From Streptomyces sp. NBC_00341 (GTDB lineage Bacteria; Actinomycetota; Actinomycetes; Streptomycetales; Streptomycetaceae): DNA of 64,000 nucleotides. The stretch lies in NCBI RefSeq assembly GCF_041435055.1, contig NZ_CP108002.1, positions 7,812,001 to 7,876,000 on the forward strand. The letters are read 5' to 3'. The notes beneath the pieces are model-generated. The model ran no database searches, had not been told where the DNA came from, and saw only the letters and a list, made by a program, of their open reading frames with translations. Positions 36,714 to 45,309 of the stretch are shown one piece after another. A program made the translations under genes and the position numbers. The first letter of the stretch is position 1. Every line of letters begins with the position of its first letter.

Positions 36714-37169
36714 ATGGAGAGCCGCGGGAGTGTCCCCGCCGGACCCGTGTCGTACGAAGGGGTGTGGCGGTTCACCGCCCCGGCCACGGATGTCTCCGTA
36801 CCCCGGGCCAGGCACGCCGTACGCGATCTGCTGGACCGCCAGGGCGTACCCCTGGACGACGACATCGCCCAGGGGCTGCTGCTCATCGTCTCCGAGCTGG
36901 TCACCAACGCCGTGAAGCACGCGGCGCTGCTCTCCCCGGAACTCGCCGTCGAGGTGGCCGTGGGCGCCGACTGGGTCCGGGTGTCCGTCGAGGACAACCA
37001 CCCGTACCGCCCGACGGCGCTGGAGACCGACCACGCGCAGACGGGCGGGCGCGGACTGCTGCTGGTACGGGAGATCACCAGGGAGGCCGGCGGAGCCTGC
37101 GACGTGGAGCACACCGCAGGCGGCGGAAAGGTCATCTGGGCGGTGCTGCCACTCACCACGCGCCCCTGA
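36714..37169 (+). CDS. RsbW-like ATP-binding protein (HATPase_c_2 family)
   Basis: A 151-residue single GHKL ATPase domain. The N box is LIVSELVTNAVKHAALL, and the G boxes include VSVEDNHPYRP and TGGRGLLLVREITREAGG. Streptomycetes have many such small proteins, usually anti-sigma or regulatory kinases acting on STAS-domain antagonists. No sigma factor or STAS gene is adjacent, so the partner is unknown. ATG 36714 is supported by a GGAGAG about 12 bases upstream. Confidence 0.85.
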   Translation: MESRGSVPAGPVSYEGVWRFTAPATDVSVPRARHAVRDLLDRQGVPLDDDIAQGLLLIVSELVTNAVKHAALLSPELAVEVAVGADWVRVSVEDNHPYRPTALETDHAQTGGRGLLLVREITREAGGACDVEHTAGGGKVIWAVLPLTTRP

Positions 37170-37202
37170 CCGGCCTTTCCGCCTCCCCGCGGCCGTCCCC
37201 GT

Positions 37203-37796
37203 CTACCAGCCGGCCGCCGTGCCGGTCAGCTCACGGATCGCGGGACGGGCGGCGTCCAGCACCGTCATGAACCATGCAGAGAACGGCGCCGCCGCATGCC
37301 GTTCGGCCAGCTCACCGGCCGACACGAAGGCCGTCTCGCCCACCTCCTCCGGATCCGGCCGCAGCCGGTCCTGCGCCATGCCCACGAAGAGGTGGTTGAA
37401 CTCCTGCTCCACCAGCCCGGACGCGGGGTCCGGGTGGTTGTAGCGGACGGTGCCCGCCTCGGCCAGCAGCGAGGGGGAGACGCCCAGCTCCTCGTACGTC
37501 CGCCGGGCGGCGGCGGCGAAGGGCGCCTCGCCCGGATACGGGTGCCCGCAACAGGTGTTGGACCAGACACCGGGGGAGTGGTACTTCCCCGGTGCGCGCC
37601 GCTGCAACAGCATCCGGCCCTGCTCGTCGAAGAGGAACACCGAGAAGGCGCGGTGCAGTTGGCCGGGTGCCTGGTGGGCAGCGAGCTTCTCCGCCGTGCC
37701 GATGGTGGTGCCGTTCTCGTCGACCAGTTCGAGCATGATCGCGTCTGCTGTGCCGTTCGACGAGGTGTTCGCCGCGGTGGCTGGTGTGGTCGGCAT
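37203..37796 (-). CDS. idi: isopentenyl-diphosphate delta-isomerase, type I
   Basis: A 197-residue Nudix-fold isomerase that converts IPP to DMAPP. The active-site cysteine lies in VWSNTCCGHPYPGE, and the glutamates in AARRTYEELG and GLVEQEFNHLFVG. Length and motifs match the type I (metal-dependent) family. ATG 37796 has AAGGA 5 bases upstream and was preferred over ATG 37802. It lies 10 kb upstream of the hopanoid operon and, with dxs at 56939, would feed FPP/GGPP synthesis; S. coelicolor has idi at the same relative place as I recall. Confidence 0.95.
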   Translation of the reverse strand: MPTTPATAANTSSNGTADAIMLELVDENGTTIGTAEKLAAHQAPGQLHRAFSVFLFDEQGRMLLQRRAPGKYHSPGVWSNTCCGHPYPGEAPFAAAARRTYEELGVSPSLLAEAGTVRYNHPDPASGLVEQEFNHLFVGMAQDRLRPDPEEVGETAFVSAGELAERHAAAPFSAWFMTVLDAARPAIRELTGTAAGW

Positions 37797-37946
37797 ACCC
37801 ATCCTTCGCTGTGGTCCCGGCCCCGTGCGCCGGTCCCGTCGAGTCTGCGCAAGTCTGCCGTACAAAAGCGGCTTGTCTGCACTTCGGGCCCTGGCATGTC
37901 CAGTCCGGCGGCGCCACACGGGCGCCCACGGGTCCGGACTCGCACG

Positions 37947-38507
37947 TCAGACCCCGAACGCCGCCGGATAATGGATCGTGCCCCGGGGAACCGGCCCGGA
38001 ATCATCGAGGACCAGCGCCATCATCGCCTCGTCCGGCACCTCGAAGCCCGGCCGGATGCCGTACCGCGAAGCGGGCACGAAGCCGAACCTCGGGTAGTAC
38101 TCCGGATGTCCGAGCACCAGGACCAGCGACTCCGCACGCGCCCGCGCCGCGTCGAGCACGGCCCGCACCACGGCCTGTCCGGCGCCCCGGCGTTGCCACT
38201 CGGGCGCCGTGGCCACCGGGGCGAGGGCCAGTGCCGGAGCGCCCCCGACCAGACAGCGGGTCAGCAGGGCGTGGGCGGCCACGGATCCGTCGGCCGCCTC
38301 CGCGACGAGGGAGAGACCGGGCAGCCAGGCCGCCGGATCCCGGCGCAGCGCGTCGACCAGATCGGCCTCCGCCCGCGTCTCGAACGCGGCGGCGTTCACC
38401 GCGTGCACGGCGGCGGTGTCCGAGGGCGTCTCGGGGCGGGTCGTCCAGAGCCGCGTGTGATCGGTGCGGTGCAAGGTGAGGAACCTTTGATCGAGAGTGG
38501 ATTCCAC
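37947..38507 (-). CDS. GNAT-family N-acetyltransferase
   Basis: A 186-residue acetyltransferase. The acetyl-CoA-binding motif A is LAPVATAPEWQRRGAGQAVV (R/QxxGxG/A), and the C-terminal part includes LVLVLGHPEYYPRFGFVPAS, typical of the YhbS-like subgroup. Substrate unknown. The GTG start at 38507 has no clear ribosome-binding site. Confidence 0.87.
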   Translation of the reverse strand: MESTLDQRFLTLHRTDHTRLWTTRPETPSDTAAVHAVNAAAFETRAEADLVDALRRDPAAWLPGLSLVAEAADGSVAAHALLTRCLVGGAPALALAPVATAPEWQRRGAGQAVVRAVLDAARARAESLVLVLGHPEYYPRFGFVPASRYGIRPGFEVPDEAMMALVLDDSGPVPRGTIHYPAAFGV

Positions 38508-38576
38508 CGTACATCGGTGATCCCGGCGGCCTTCTGGCGCCCGCCGCGCCGCTCGTACGCGGGGGCCTTCAGGGGC

Positions 38577-39518
38577 TCAGCGGCACAGCTTCACCTCGTG
38601 CTCCGCGTGCCCGCTCGGCTCCAGCTGGAAGGTGCAGTGCTCGACGTCGAAATGGTCGCCCAGACAGCCCTGGAGCTCGTGCAGGAGCTTCTCGTGCCCG
38701 ATCGAGTCGAGCAGTTCCTGGTGCACCACCACATGGGCGGAGAGCACCGGCATGCCGGAGGTGATCGTCCAGGCATGGAGGTCGTGGACGTCCAGCACCC
38801 CGGGCAGCGCCGTGATGTGGTCGCGCACCTCACCCATGTCGACACCCTTGGGCGCCGACTCCAGCAGGACGTTCAGCGTCTCCCTGAGCAGCTTCACCGT
38901 ACGCGGGACGATCATGAGGCCGATGAGCAGCGAGGCGATCGGGTCGGCGGCCTGCCAGCCGGTGGCCAGGATGACGCCCGCCGAGATCAGCACGGTCACC
39001 GAACCGAGGGTGTCCGCGAGCACCTCCAGATAGGCGCCCCGGACATTGAGGCTGTCCTTCTGCCCGCGCATCAGCAGCGACAGCGACACCATGTTCGCCA
39101 CCAGGCCGACCAGGGCGAAGGCGATCGTCAGCCCGCCCCTGGTCTCGGCCGGGCTGACGAAGCGCTCCACCGCCTCGAACAGGAGGTAGCCGCCGACCCC
39201 GAGCAGCAGCAGGCAGTTGGCCAGCGCGGCGAGGATCTCGGCGCGGGCGTAGCCGAAGGTGCGGTTGGGCCCGGCCGGTCGGTTGGCGAAGTGGATCGCC
39301 AGCAGTGCCATGCCCAGGCCGAGGGCGTCGGTCGCCATGTGGGCCGCGTCGGCGATCAGCGCCAGGGAGCCGGAGACCAGCCCGCCGACGATCTCCATGA
39401 CCGTCACGGTGAGCGTGATGCCCAGCGCGATCCGCAGCCGTCCCTGGTACGCGGCGGCCGCCGTGCCGGTCGGTGCGGGCCCGCCGTGCGTATGTCCGTG
39501 GTCGTGCCCAGCCCCCAT
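38577..39518 (-). CDS. cation diffusion facilitator (CDF) metal transporter
   Basis: A 313-residue six-helix antiporter of the CDF family. The N-terminus is His-rich (GHDHGHTHGG). The transport-site motif in helix 2 is LIADAAHMATDALGLGMALL and that in helix 5 is YLEVLADTLGSVTVLISAGV (HxxxD and DxxxD-like). The cytoplasmic domain at about residues 215-300 contains DVHDLHAWTITSG, and the C-terminus carries extra His residues. It exports Zn2+ or related divalent ions. A hairpin at 39632-39663 lies upstream. Confidence 0.93.
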   Translation of the reverse strand: MGAGHDHGHTHGGPAPTGTAAAAYQGRLRIALGITLTVTVMEIVGGLVSGSLALIADAAHMATDALGLGMALLAIHFANRPAGPNRTFGYARAEILAALANCLLLLGVGGYLLFEAVERFVSPAETRGGLTIAFALVGLVANMVSLSLLMRGQKDSLNVRGAYLEVLADTLGSVTVLISAGVILATGWQAADPIASLLIGLMIVPRTVKLLRETLNVLLESAPKGVDMGEVRDHITALPGVLDVHDLHAWTITSGMPVLSAHVVVHQELLDSIGHEKLLHELQGCLGDHFDVEHCTFQLEPSGHAEHEVKLCR

Positions 39519-39631
39519 GGGGACGCCTCCCGGTCGTCGCGCGGACCCGGAGTCGTTTCGCCCCGGGCAATGCCAGTGAACTACGGGCGGGGGGTATCGG
39601 GCAACACGGCAGTGAACACCGTTGCCAACTA

Positions 39632-39663
39632 CTCTGACCTGCGGAAATGCATGCAGGTCAGAG
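39632..39663. terminator. inverted repeat between galE and the CDF gene
   Basis: CTCTGACCTGC and GCAGGTCAGAG form a perfect 11-base stem with a 10-base loop containing ATGCAT. It lies just past the galE stop on the minus strand and 114 bases before the CDF start. Most simply it is the galE terminator; a metal-responsive operator is an alternative. Confidence 0.55.
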
Positions 39664-39687
39664 CGGTGGACGGCCCGGCGGTACGGC

Positions 39688-40671
39688 TCATGGAGCAGCC
39701 GGGGCGGGGTGGTGCAGCAGCCAGCCCCGCCAGGCCGACTCGACCATCTCCCGGACCCCGCGACGGGCCGCCCAGCCCAGTTCGCCGGAGATCCGGTCGC
39801 AGGACGCGACCGCCTTCGAGGCGTCCCCGGGCCGCCGGGGTTCGAGCTCGGGCTTCCGGTCCAGACCGGTGACCTCCGCCACCAGAGTGGCCAGTTCGCG
39901 CACCGAGACGCCCTCGCCGCGGCCGATGTTGACGGTCAGGTCCCCGGGGCCGTCCTGGGCGGTGAGCCGTCGCGCGACGGCCAGGTGCGCGTCGGCCAGG
40001 TCGGCCACGTGGATGTAGTCGCGGATGCAGGTGCCGTCCGGCGTCGCGTAGTCGTCACCGAAGACCAGCGGGGCCTCGCCGCGGGTCAGCCGGTCGAAGA
40101 ACATCGGGATCACGTTGAAGACACCGGTGTCGGAGAGCTCCGGCGCGGCCGCGCCCGCCACGTTGAAGTAGCGCAGGCAGCCGGTGGACAGCCCGTGCGC
40201 CCGGCCTGCGGCCCGCACCAGCCACTCCCCGGCGAGCTTGGTCTCCCCGTACGGGTTGATCGGGACGCAGGGGGCCTCCTCCGTGATCAGCTCCGCCTCC
40301 GGTACGCCGTACACCGCGGCCGACGAGGAGAACAGGAAGCGCCGCACCCCGGCGGCCGCGACGGCCTCCAGCAGGACGGTCAGCGCGCCGATGTTCTCCC
40401 GGTAGTACAGGAGCGGCTTCTCGACGGACTCACCGACCTGCTTCTTCGCCGCGAGATGGATCACACCGCTCACCCGGTGCTGCGTCAGCACCCGGTCCAG
40501 CAGCGCGCGGTCCGCCGTCGAGCCCCGGACCAGCGGGACGTCGGCCGGCAGCCGGTCCGGGTTGCCGGACGAGAGGTCGTCGAGAACGACCACCCGTTCA
40601 CCGGCCTCCTTCATGGCCCGCACCACATGTGCTCCGATATATCCCGCTCCGCCTGTGATCAGCCATGTCAT
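39688..40671 (-). CDS. galE: UDP-glucose 4-epimerase
   Basis: A 327-residue extended short-chain dehydrogenase. The NAD motif is WLITGGAGYIGAHVVRAM. The catalytic Ser and YxxxK are in FSSSAAVYG and NPYGETKLAGEW, and the sugar-binding region includes CLRYFNVAGAAAPE. It interconverts UDP-glucose and UDP-galactose. Divergent from the envelope-polymer operon at 40937, it may supply UDP-galactose for the glycosyltransferase there (inference). ATG 40671 is preferred; an in-frame GTG at 40680 is possible. Confidence 0.93.
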   Translation of the reverse strand: MTWLITGGAGYIGAHVVRAMKEAGERVVVLDDLSSGNPDRLPADVPLVRGSTADRALLDRVLTQHRVSGVIHLAAKKQVGESVEKPLLYYRENIGALTVLLEAVAAAGVRRFLFSSSAAVYGVPEAELITEEAPCVPINPYGETKLAGEWLVRAAGRAHGLSTGCLRYFNVAGAAAPELSDTGVFNVIPMFFDRLTRGEAPLVFGDDYATPDGTCIRDYIHVADLADAHLAVARRLTAQDGPGDLTVNIGRGEGVSVRELATLVAEVTGLDRKPELEPRRPGDASKAVASCDRISGELGWAARRGVREMVESAWRGWLLHHPAPAAP

Positions 40672-40936
40672 GCGCGCCACCCTAACGACCCGATCGGCCC
40701 TCTCCCGCGCACCGGCCCAGCAGGGCTGCCCACCGCGTTTTGTCAGTCGAGGCCGCCATCGACGATGATGATCGCGGGCGGCGCCGCATGATCCCGGCCT
40801 GCCCGGAACGGAGCATAAACGGGCAGTGAACTCCCGCTTCCGTTCATCCGATAGCCTCTGCCGACATGCCGCCGGCCCGCATCGGGGCCGTTACCGTCGC
40901 GCGCCGACCCGTGTCAGCACCAAGGAGTGAGTTCGT
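40672..40936. promoter_or_regulatory. divergent promoter region, galE / envelope-polymer operon
   Basis: A 265-base spacer. An AT-richer patch lies around 40810-40860, with TAGCCT at 40853-40858 as a possible -10 for the rightward operon. AAGGAG at 40922-40927 is the ribosome-binding site for the CTG start at 40937. No convincing gene inside. Confidence 0.4.
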
Positions 40937-42769
40937 CTGTCGACCGCCATTCTCACAGGTGCTCCGGTGCCCGGATCGTCCATCGAGGACGATCTGAGGT
41001 CACTGGGCTTCGACGTACAGGCCGCCGCCGATGTCAGTGAGGCCTCCCGGCTGCTGTCCGTCGTCCCCGCCGACAGCCGGGTCGCGCTCGTCGACCCCCG
41101 CTTCGTCGGCCATGTCCACGCCCTGCGGCTCGGACTGACCGACCCCCGCTACCCCGCCGTCACCGTGCCCGGCGCGCTCACCGTGCAGCCCGAGGCGCGT
41201 GCCGCCCTGGTGCACGCCCTGGGCAGCGCCGGCGAGGCGGTCGGGGCCGGCGCCCCCACCGGCCCGCCCGGCGACACCGTCACGGCCACCGACCGCACCG
41301 TGCCCGGCCGGCTCGCCGCCACGATGGACACCGAGGGCACCGCGGTGCAGCGACCGGAGCTCGGCTCGCTCGTCGCGGCCGTCCCGTCCGACGAGGCCGG
41401 CCGCGCCGTCGCGCTCGCCTCGGTCGCCGCCGTCGACGACGAGGCGATCCGGCTGCGCAGCGCGGTGAAGGCCCGCGACGGATTCTTCACCACGTACTGC
41501 GTCAGCCCGTACTCGCGCTACATCGCCCGCTGGTGCGCGCGCCGCGGATTCACCCCGAACCAGGTCACGACCGCGTCGCTGCTGACCGCCCTGATCGCGG
41601 CCGGCTGCGCGGCCACCGGCACCCGCGGCGGATACGTCGCCGCCGGACTGCTGCTCCTCTTCTCCTTCGTCCTGGACTGCACCGACGGGCAGCTCGCCCG
41701 CTACTCGCTCCAGTACTCGACGCTGGGCGCCTGGCTCGACGCCACCTTCGACCGCGCCAAGGAGTACGCCTACTACGCGGGCCTCGCACTCGGCGCGGCC
41801 CGGGGCGGCGACGACGTCTGGGTACTGGCGCTCGGCGCGATGGTGCTCCAGTCCTGCCGCCACGTCATCGACTTCTCGTTCAACGAGGCCAACCACGACG
41901 CGGTGGCGAACTCCAGCCCCACGGCCGCCCTCTCCGACAAGCTCGACAGCGTCTCCTGGACGGTCTGGCTGCGCCGGATGATCGTGCTCCCGATCGGTGA
42001 GCGCTGGGCGATGATCGCCGTACTGACCGCGTTCACCACGCCCCGGATCGTCTTCTACGCGCTGCTCGTCGGCTGCGCCTTCGCGGCCTGCTACACCACG
42101 GCGGGCCGGCTGCTGCGCTCGCTGACCCGCAAGGCCCGGCGCACGCCCCGGGCCGCGCAGGCACTCGCGGAACTCGCGGACTCCGGCCCGTTCGCCCAGC
42201 TGGTGGCGGCGCTCAGCCCCCGGATCAAGGGCGCCTTGACCGCCCCGGTGCTGGCGGTCGTCGGCGCCGGCGCGCTGATCGCGGCCGCGCTCCAGCAGCC
42301 GTTCGGCAGCCGGCAGATGATCGTCGCCGCGGTCTTCTACACGGTCTTCTCCGGAATAGCCGTCGCCCGCCCGCTCCTGGGCGCACTCGACTGGCTCGTA
42401 CCCCCGGTCTTCCGGGCGGCCGAGTACTGCACGATCCTCGCGCTGGCCGCCCGCAGTGACATCGACGGAGCGCTTCCCGCGGCCTTCGGGCTCGTATCGG
42501 CGGTCGCCTACCATCACTACGACACGGTGTACCGCATCAGGGGCGGCACCGGCGCGCCGCCCCAGTGGCTGGTGCGCACGATCGGCGGGCACGAGGGCCG
42601 GGTCCTGGTGGTGGCCGTACTCGCGGCCGTATTCACCGGAGCCTCCGGCTTCGCCGTGGCACTCACCGCTCTCGCAGTGGCCGTGGCACTGGTCGTGCTG
42701 GTGGAGTCCATCCGCTTCTGGGTGTCCTCCGGGGCACCCGCCGTTCACGACGAAGGAGAACCCGCATGA
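40937..42769 (+). CDS. CDP-alcohol phosphatidyltransferase with C-terminal DUF5941-like membrane domain
   Basis: A 610-residue membrane enzyme. The N-terminal ~180 residues are soluble and resemble a degenerate nucleotidyltransferase fold. The centre holds the complete CDP-alcohol phosphotransferase motif, with D247, D250, D268 and D272 in LDCTDGQLARYS and GAWLDATFDRAK. The C-terminal part has further hydrophobic helices (DUF5941-like). The start is probably a CTG: CTG-TCG-ACC at 40937 sits 9 bases after AAGGAG, the frame closes with a TGA at 40928, and the encoded STAILTG matches what I remember of family N-termini. The first standard start is GTG 40967, 39 bases from the site. It is coupled (ATGA) to the nucleotidyltransferase gene. 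Confidence 0.88.
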   Translation: MSTAILTGAPVPGSSIEDDLRSLGFDVQAAADVSEASRLLSVVPADSRVALVDPRFVGHVHALRLGLTDPRYPAVTVPGALTVQPEARAALVHALGSAGEAVGAGAPTGPPGDTVTATDRTVPGRLAATMDTEGTAVQRPELGSLVAAVPSDEAGRAVALASVAAVDDEAIRLRSAVKARDGFFTTYCVSPYSRYIARWCARRGFTPNQVTTASLLTALIAAGCAATGTRGGYVAAGLLLLFSFVLDCTDGQLARYSLQYSTLGAWLDATFDRAKEYAYYAGLALGAARGGDDVWVLALGAMVLQSCRHVIDFSFNEANHDAVANSSPTAALSDKLDSVSWTVWLRRMIVLPIGERWAMIAVLTAFTTPRIVFYALLVGCAFAACYTTAGRLLRSLTRKARRTPRAAQALAELADSGPFAQLVAALSPRIKGALTAPVLAVVGAGALIAAALQQPFGSRQMIVAAVFYTVFSGIAVARPLLGALDWLVPPVFRAAEYCTILALAARSDIDGALPAAFGLVSAVAYHHYDTVYRIRGGTGAPPQWLVRTIGGHEGRVLVVAVLAAVFTGASGFAVALTALAVAVALVVLVESIRFWVSSGAPAVHDEGEPA

Positions 42770-43503
42770 TCGGCCTCGTACTGGCAGCGGGCGCGGGACG
42801 GCGCCTGCGCCCCTACACCGACACGCTCCCCAAGGCCCTCGTGCCGGTGGACGGCGAGAAGACCGTCCTCGATCTCACGCTGGCCAACTTCGCGGAGATC
42901 GGCCTCACCGAGGTCGCGATCGTCGTCGGCTACCGCAAGGAAGCCGTCTACGACCGCAAGGAGGAGCTGGAGGCGAAGTACGGCCTCAAGATCGTCCTCG
43001 TCGACAACGACAAGGCAGAGGAGTGGAACAACGCCTACTCCCTGTGGTGCGCCCGCGAGGTCCTCAAGCGCGGCGTGATCCTCGCCAACGGCGACACCGT
43101 GCACCCGGTGTCCGTGGAGCGGACGCTGCTGGACGCGCGCGGTAAGGGCCAGAAGATCATCCTCGCCCTCGACACGGTGAAGAACCTCGCCGACGAGGAG
43201 ATGAAGGTCATCGCAGAGGAGGGCAAGGGCGTACAGCGGATCACCAAGCTGATGGACCCGGCCACCGCCACCGGCGAGTACATCGGTGTCACCCTCATCG
43301 AGGCCGAGGCCGCACAGGAGCTGGCCGACGCGCTGAAGGCGACCTTCGAGCGCGACCCGGACCTCTACTACGAGGACGGCTACCAGGAGCTCGTCGACCG
43401 CGGCTTCACCGTCGACGTCGCGCCCATCGGTGAGGTCACCTGGGTCGAGATCGACAATCACGACGACCTCGCGAAGGGCCGGGAGATCGCGTGCCAGTAC
43501 TGA
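42766..43503 (+). CDS. NTP-transferase family protein (phosphocholine cytidylyltransferase-like)
   Basis: A 245-residue nucleotidyltransferase. The nucleotide-binding loop is GLVLAAGAGRRLRPYTDTLP with K/L-V-P-V following. NNAYSLWCAREVLKRG and ILANGDTVHP form the metal/sugar part. The overall look is that of LicC-like phosphocholine cytidylyltransferases, which make CDP-alcohols. The two neighbouring CDP-alcohol phosphotransferases need such a donor, so it likely activates the product of the next gene with CTP (inference). ATG 42766 has GAAGGAG upstream and overlaps the previous stop. Confidence 0.87.
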   Translation: MIGLVLAAGAGRRLRPYTDTLPKALVPVDGEKTVLDLTLANFAEIGLTEVAIVVGYRKEAVYDRKEELEAKYGLKIVLVDNDKAEEWNNAYSLWCAREVLKRGVILANGDTVHPVSVERTLLDARGKGQKIILALDTVKNLADEEMKVIAEEGKGVQRITKLMDPATATGEYIGVTLIEAEAAQELADALKATFERDPDLYYEDGYQELVDRGFTVDVAPIGEVTWVEIDNHDDLAKGREIACQY

Positions 43504-44552
43504 CCCGGCTCATCCCCTCCCCGGTCTTCGTCGACATCAGCCGGGGCGCGATGGACGACCTGGCCGGCCTCCTCGCCGACCAGCGGATCTCCGCCTCCGG
43601 CAAGCTCGCGATCGCGATCAGCGCCGGCTCGGGGCAGGCCCTGCGCGAGAAGCTTGCACCGGCCCTGCCTGGCGCCGACTGGTACTGCGTGCCGGGCGGC
43701 AACATCGACGCCGCCGTACAGCTGGCCGACGACATCAAGGGCAAGCGGTACGACGCGGTGGTCGGTCTCGGCGGCGGCAAGATCATCGACGTGGCGAAGT
43801 ACGCCGCCGCCCGGGTCGGCCTGCCGCTGGTCTCCGTCGCCACGAACCTCGCCCACGACGGCCTCTGCTCACCCGTCGCGACCCTGGACAACGACAACGG
43901 ACGCGGCTCCTACGGCGTCCCGATGCCGATCGCCATGGTCATCGACCTCTCGGTGATCCGTGAGGCCCCGGACCGCTTCGTGCGCTCCGGCATCGGCGAC
44001 GCGATCTCCAACATCTCCTCGATCGCCGACTGGGAGCTCTCGCACCAGGTCAACGACGAGCAGATCGACGGACTGGCCGCGGCCATGGCCCGTACCGCGG
44101 GCGAGGCGGTGCTGCGCCACCCGGGCACCGTCGCGGACGACGAGTTCCTCACCGTTCTCGCGGAGTCGCTGGTGCTCTCCGGCATCGCCATCTCGATCAG
44201 CGGCGACACCCGCCCCTCGTCCGGCGCCTGCCACGAGATCAGCCACGCGTTCGACCTGCTCTTCCCCAAGCGGGCAGCGAGCCACGGCGAGCAGGTCGGC
44301 CTTGGCGCCGCCTTCGCCATGCACCTGCGCGGAGCCCACGAGGAGTCCGGGCTCTTCGCGGAGGTCCTGCGCCGGCACGGCCTTCCGGTCCTGCCCACGG
44401 AGATCGGCTTCACCGCCGACGAGTTCGTCCAGGCCGTCGACTACGCCCCGCAGACCCGTCCGGGACGCTTCACGGTCCTGGAACACCTCAGCCTGTCCAC
44501 CGACCAGATCAGGGACGCGTACGCCGACTATGCCAAGACCATCAGTAGCTGA
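43491..44552 (+). CDS. iron/zinc-containing alcohol dehydrogenase, glycerol-1-phosphate dehydrogenase-like
   Basis: A 353-residue dehydrogenase similar to archaeal EgsA and Bacillus AraM. The NAD(P)-binding segment is AVVGLGGGKIIDVAKYAAAR. LVSVATNLAHDGLCSPVATL fits the family segment normally carrying SHDG. Metal ligands appear as the Asp in SGIGDAISN and the His residues in HEISHAFD and SHGEQVG. G1P dehydrogenases reduce dihydroxyacetone phosphate to sn-glycerol-1-phosphate, the enantiomer used in archaeal lipids. The GTG at 43491 overlaps the previous gene by 13 bases. In this operon it would provide the alcohol phosphate for CDP activation. Confidence 0.85.
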   Translation: MPVLTRLIPSPVFVDISRGAMDDLAGLLADQRISASGKLAIAISAGSGQALREKLAPALPGADWYCVPGGNIDAAVQLADDIKGKRYDAVVGLGGGKIIDVAKYAAARVGLPLVSVATNLAHDGLCSPVATLDNDNGRGSYGVPMPIAMVIDLSVIREAPDRFVRSGIGDAISNISSIADWELSHQVNDEQIDGLAAAMARTAGEAVLRHPGTVADDEFLTVLAESLVLSGIAISISGDTRPSSGACHEISHAFDLLFPKRAASHGEQVGLGAAFAMHLRGAHEESGLFAEVLRRHGLPVLPTEIGFTADEFVQAVDYAPQTRPGRFTVLEHLSLSTDQIRDAYADYAKTISS

Positions 44553-45309
44553 ACTTCGTCCGGTCGTTCACCCCCCGGGCGTCAAGGACCGGCGCAGCGG
44601 CGAACACTGGGCGGGCCGGATATACATGCGCGAGGTCTCGCTGCGTGTGGACCGGTACCTGGTGAACACCAAGGTCACGCCCAACCAGCTGACGTACCTG
44701 ATGACCATCGCGGGTGTGCTCGCCGCTCCGGCCCTGCTCGTTCCGGGCATCACCGGCGCGCTGCTCGGCGTGGTCATGGTCCAGCTCTACCTGCTGCTCG
44801 ACTGCGTGGACGGCGAGCTGGCCCGCTGGAAGAAGCAGTTCTCGCTGGGCGGGGTCTACCTGGACCGGGTGGGTGCCTACCTCTGCGACGCCGCCGTGCT
44901 GGTCGGCTTCGGCCTGCGCGCCGCCGACCTGTGGGGCAACGGACGGATCGACTGGCTCTGGGCCTTCCTGGGGACGCTCGCGGCGCTGGGCGCCATCCTG
45001 ATCAAGGCCGAGACCGACCTGGTCGGGGTCGCGCGCCACCAGGGCGGGCTGCCGCCGGTCAAGGAGGCGGCGTCCGAGCCGCGCTCGTCCGGCATGGCGT
45101 TCGCCCGCCGGGCGGCCGGTGCGCTCAAGTTCCACCGGCTGATCCTGTGCGTCGAGGCCTCGCTGGTGATCCTGGTCGCGGCCGTCCTGGACGCGGTCCG
45201 GGACGACCTCTTCTTCAGCCGCCTCGCGGTCGCGGTGCTGGCCGGCATCGCCCTGCTGCAGACCCTCCTCCACCTCGTGTCGGTCCTGGCATCGAGCAGG
45301 CTGAAGTGA
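44530..45309 (+). CDS. CDP-alcohol phosphatidyltransferase family protein, variant active site
   Basis: A 259-residue membrane protein with about six helices. The CDP-alcohol phosphotransferase motif is LLDCVDGELARWKKQ then GGVYLDRVGAYL. D91, D94 and D112 are in place, but the fourth aspartate position is A116. That residue is the proposed catalytic base in studied family members, so activity may differ. ATG 44530 overlaps the dehydrogenase gene by 23 bases. It may transfer an alcohol phosphate from the CDP donor made by the operon to a lipid or glycan acceptor. Confidence 0.87.
   Translation: MPRPSVAELRPVVHPPGVKDRRSGEHWAGRIYMREVSLRVDRYLVNTKVTPNQLTYLMTIAGVLAAPALLVPGITGALLGVVMVQLYLLLDCVDGELARWKKQFSLGGVYLDRVGAYLCDAAVLVGFGLRAADLWGNGRIDWLWAFLGTLAALGAILIKAETDLVGVARHQGGLPPVKEAASEPRSSGMAFARRAAGALKFHRLILCVEASLVILVAAVLDAVRDDLFFSRLAVAVLAGIALLQTLLHLVSVLASSRLK

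Noticed and set aside
40866..40998. Small ORF starting at ATG 40866 ahead of the CTG-start gene
   Set aside because: Runs out of frame through the start of the phosphotransferase gene, has an Arg/Pro-rich chance-like product and lacks a ribosome-binding site.
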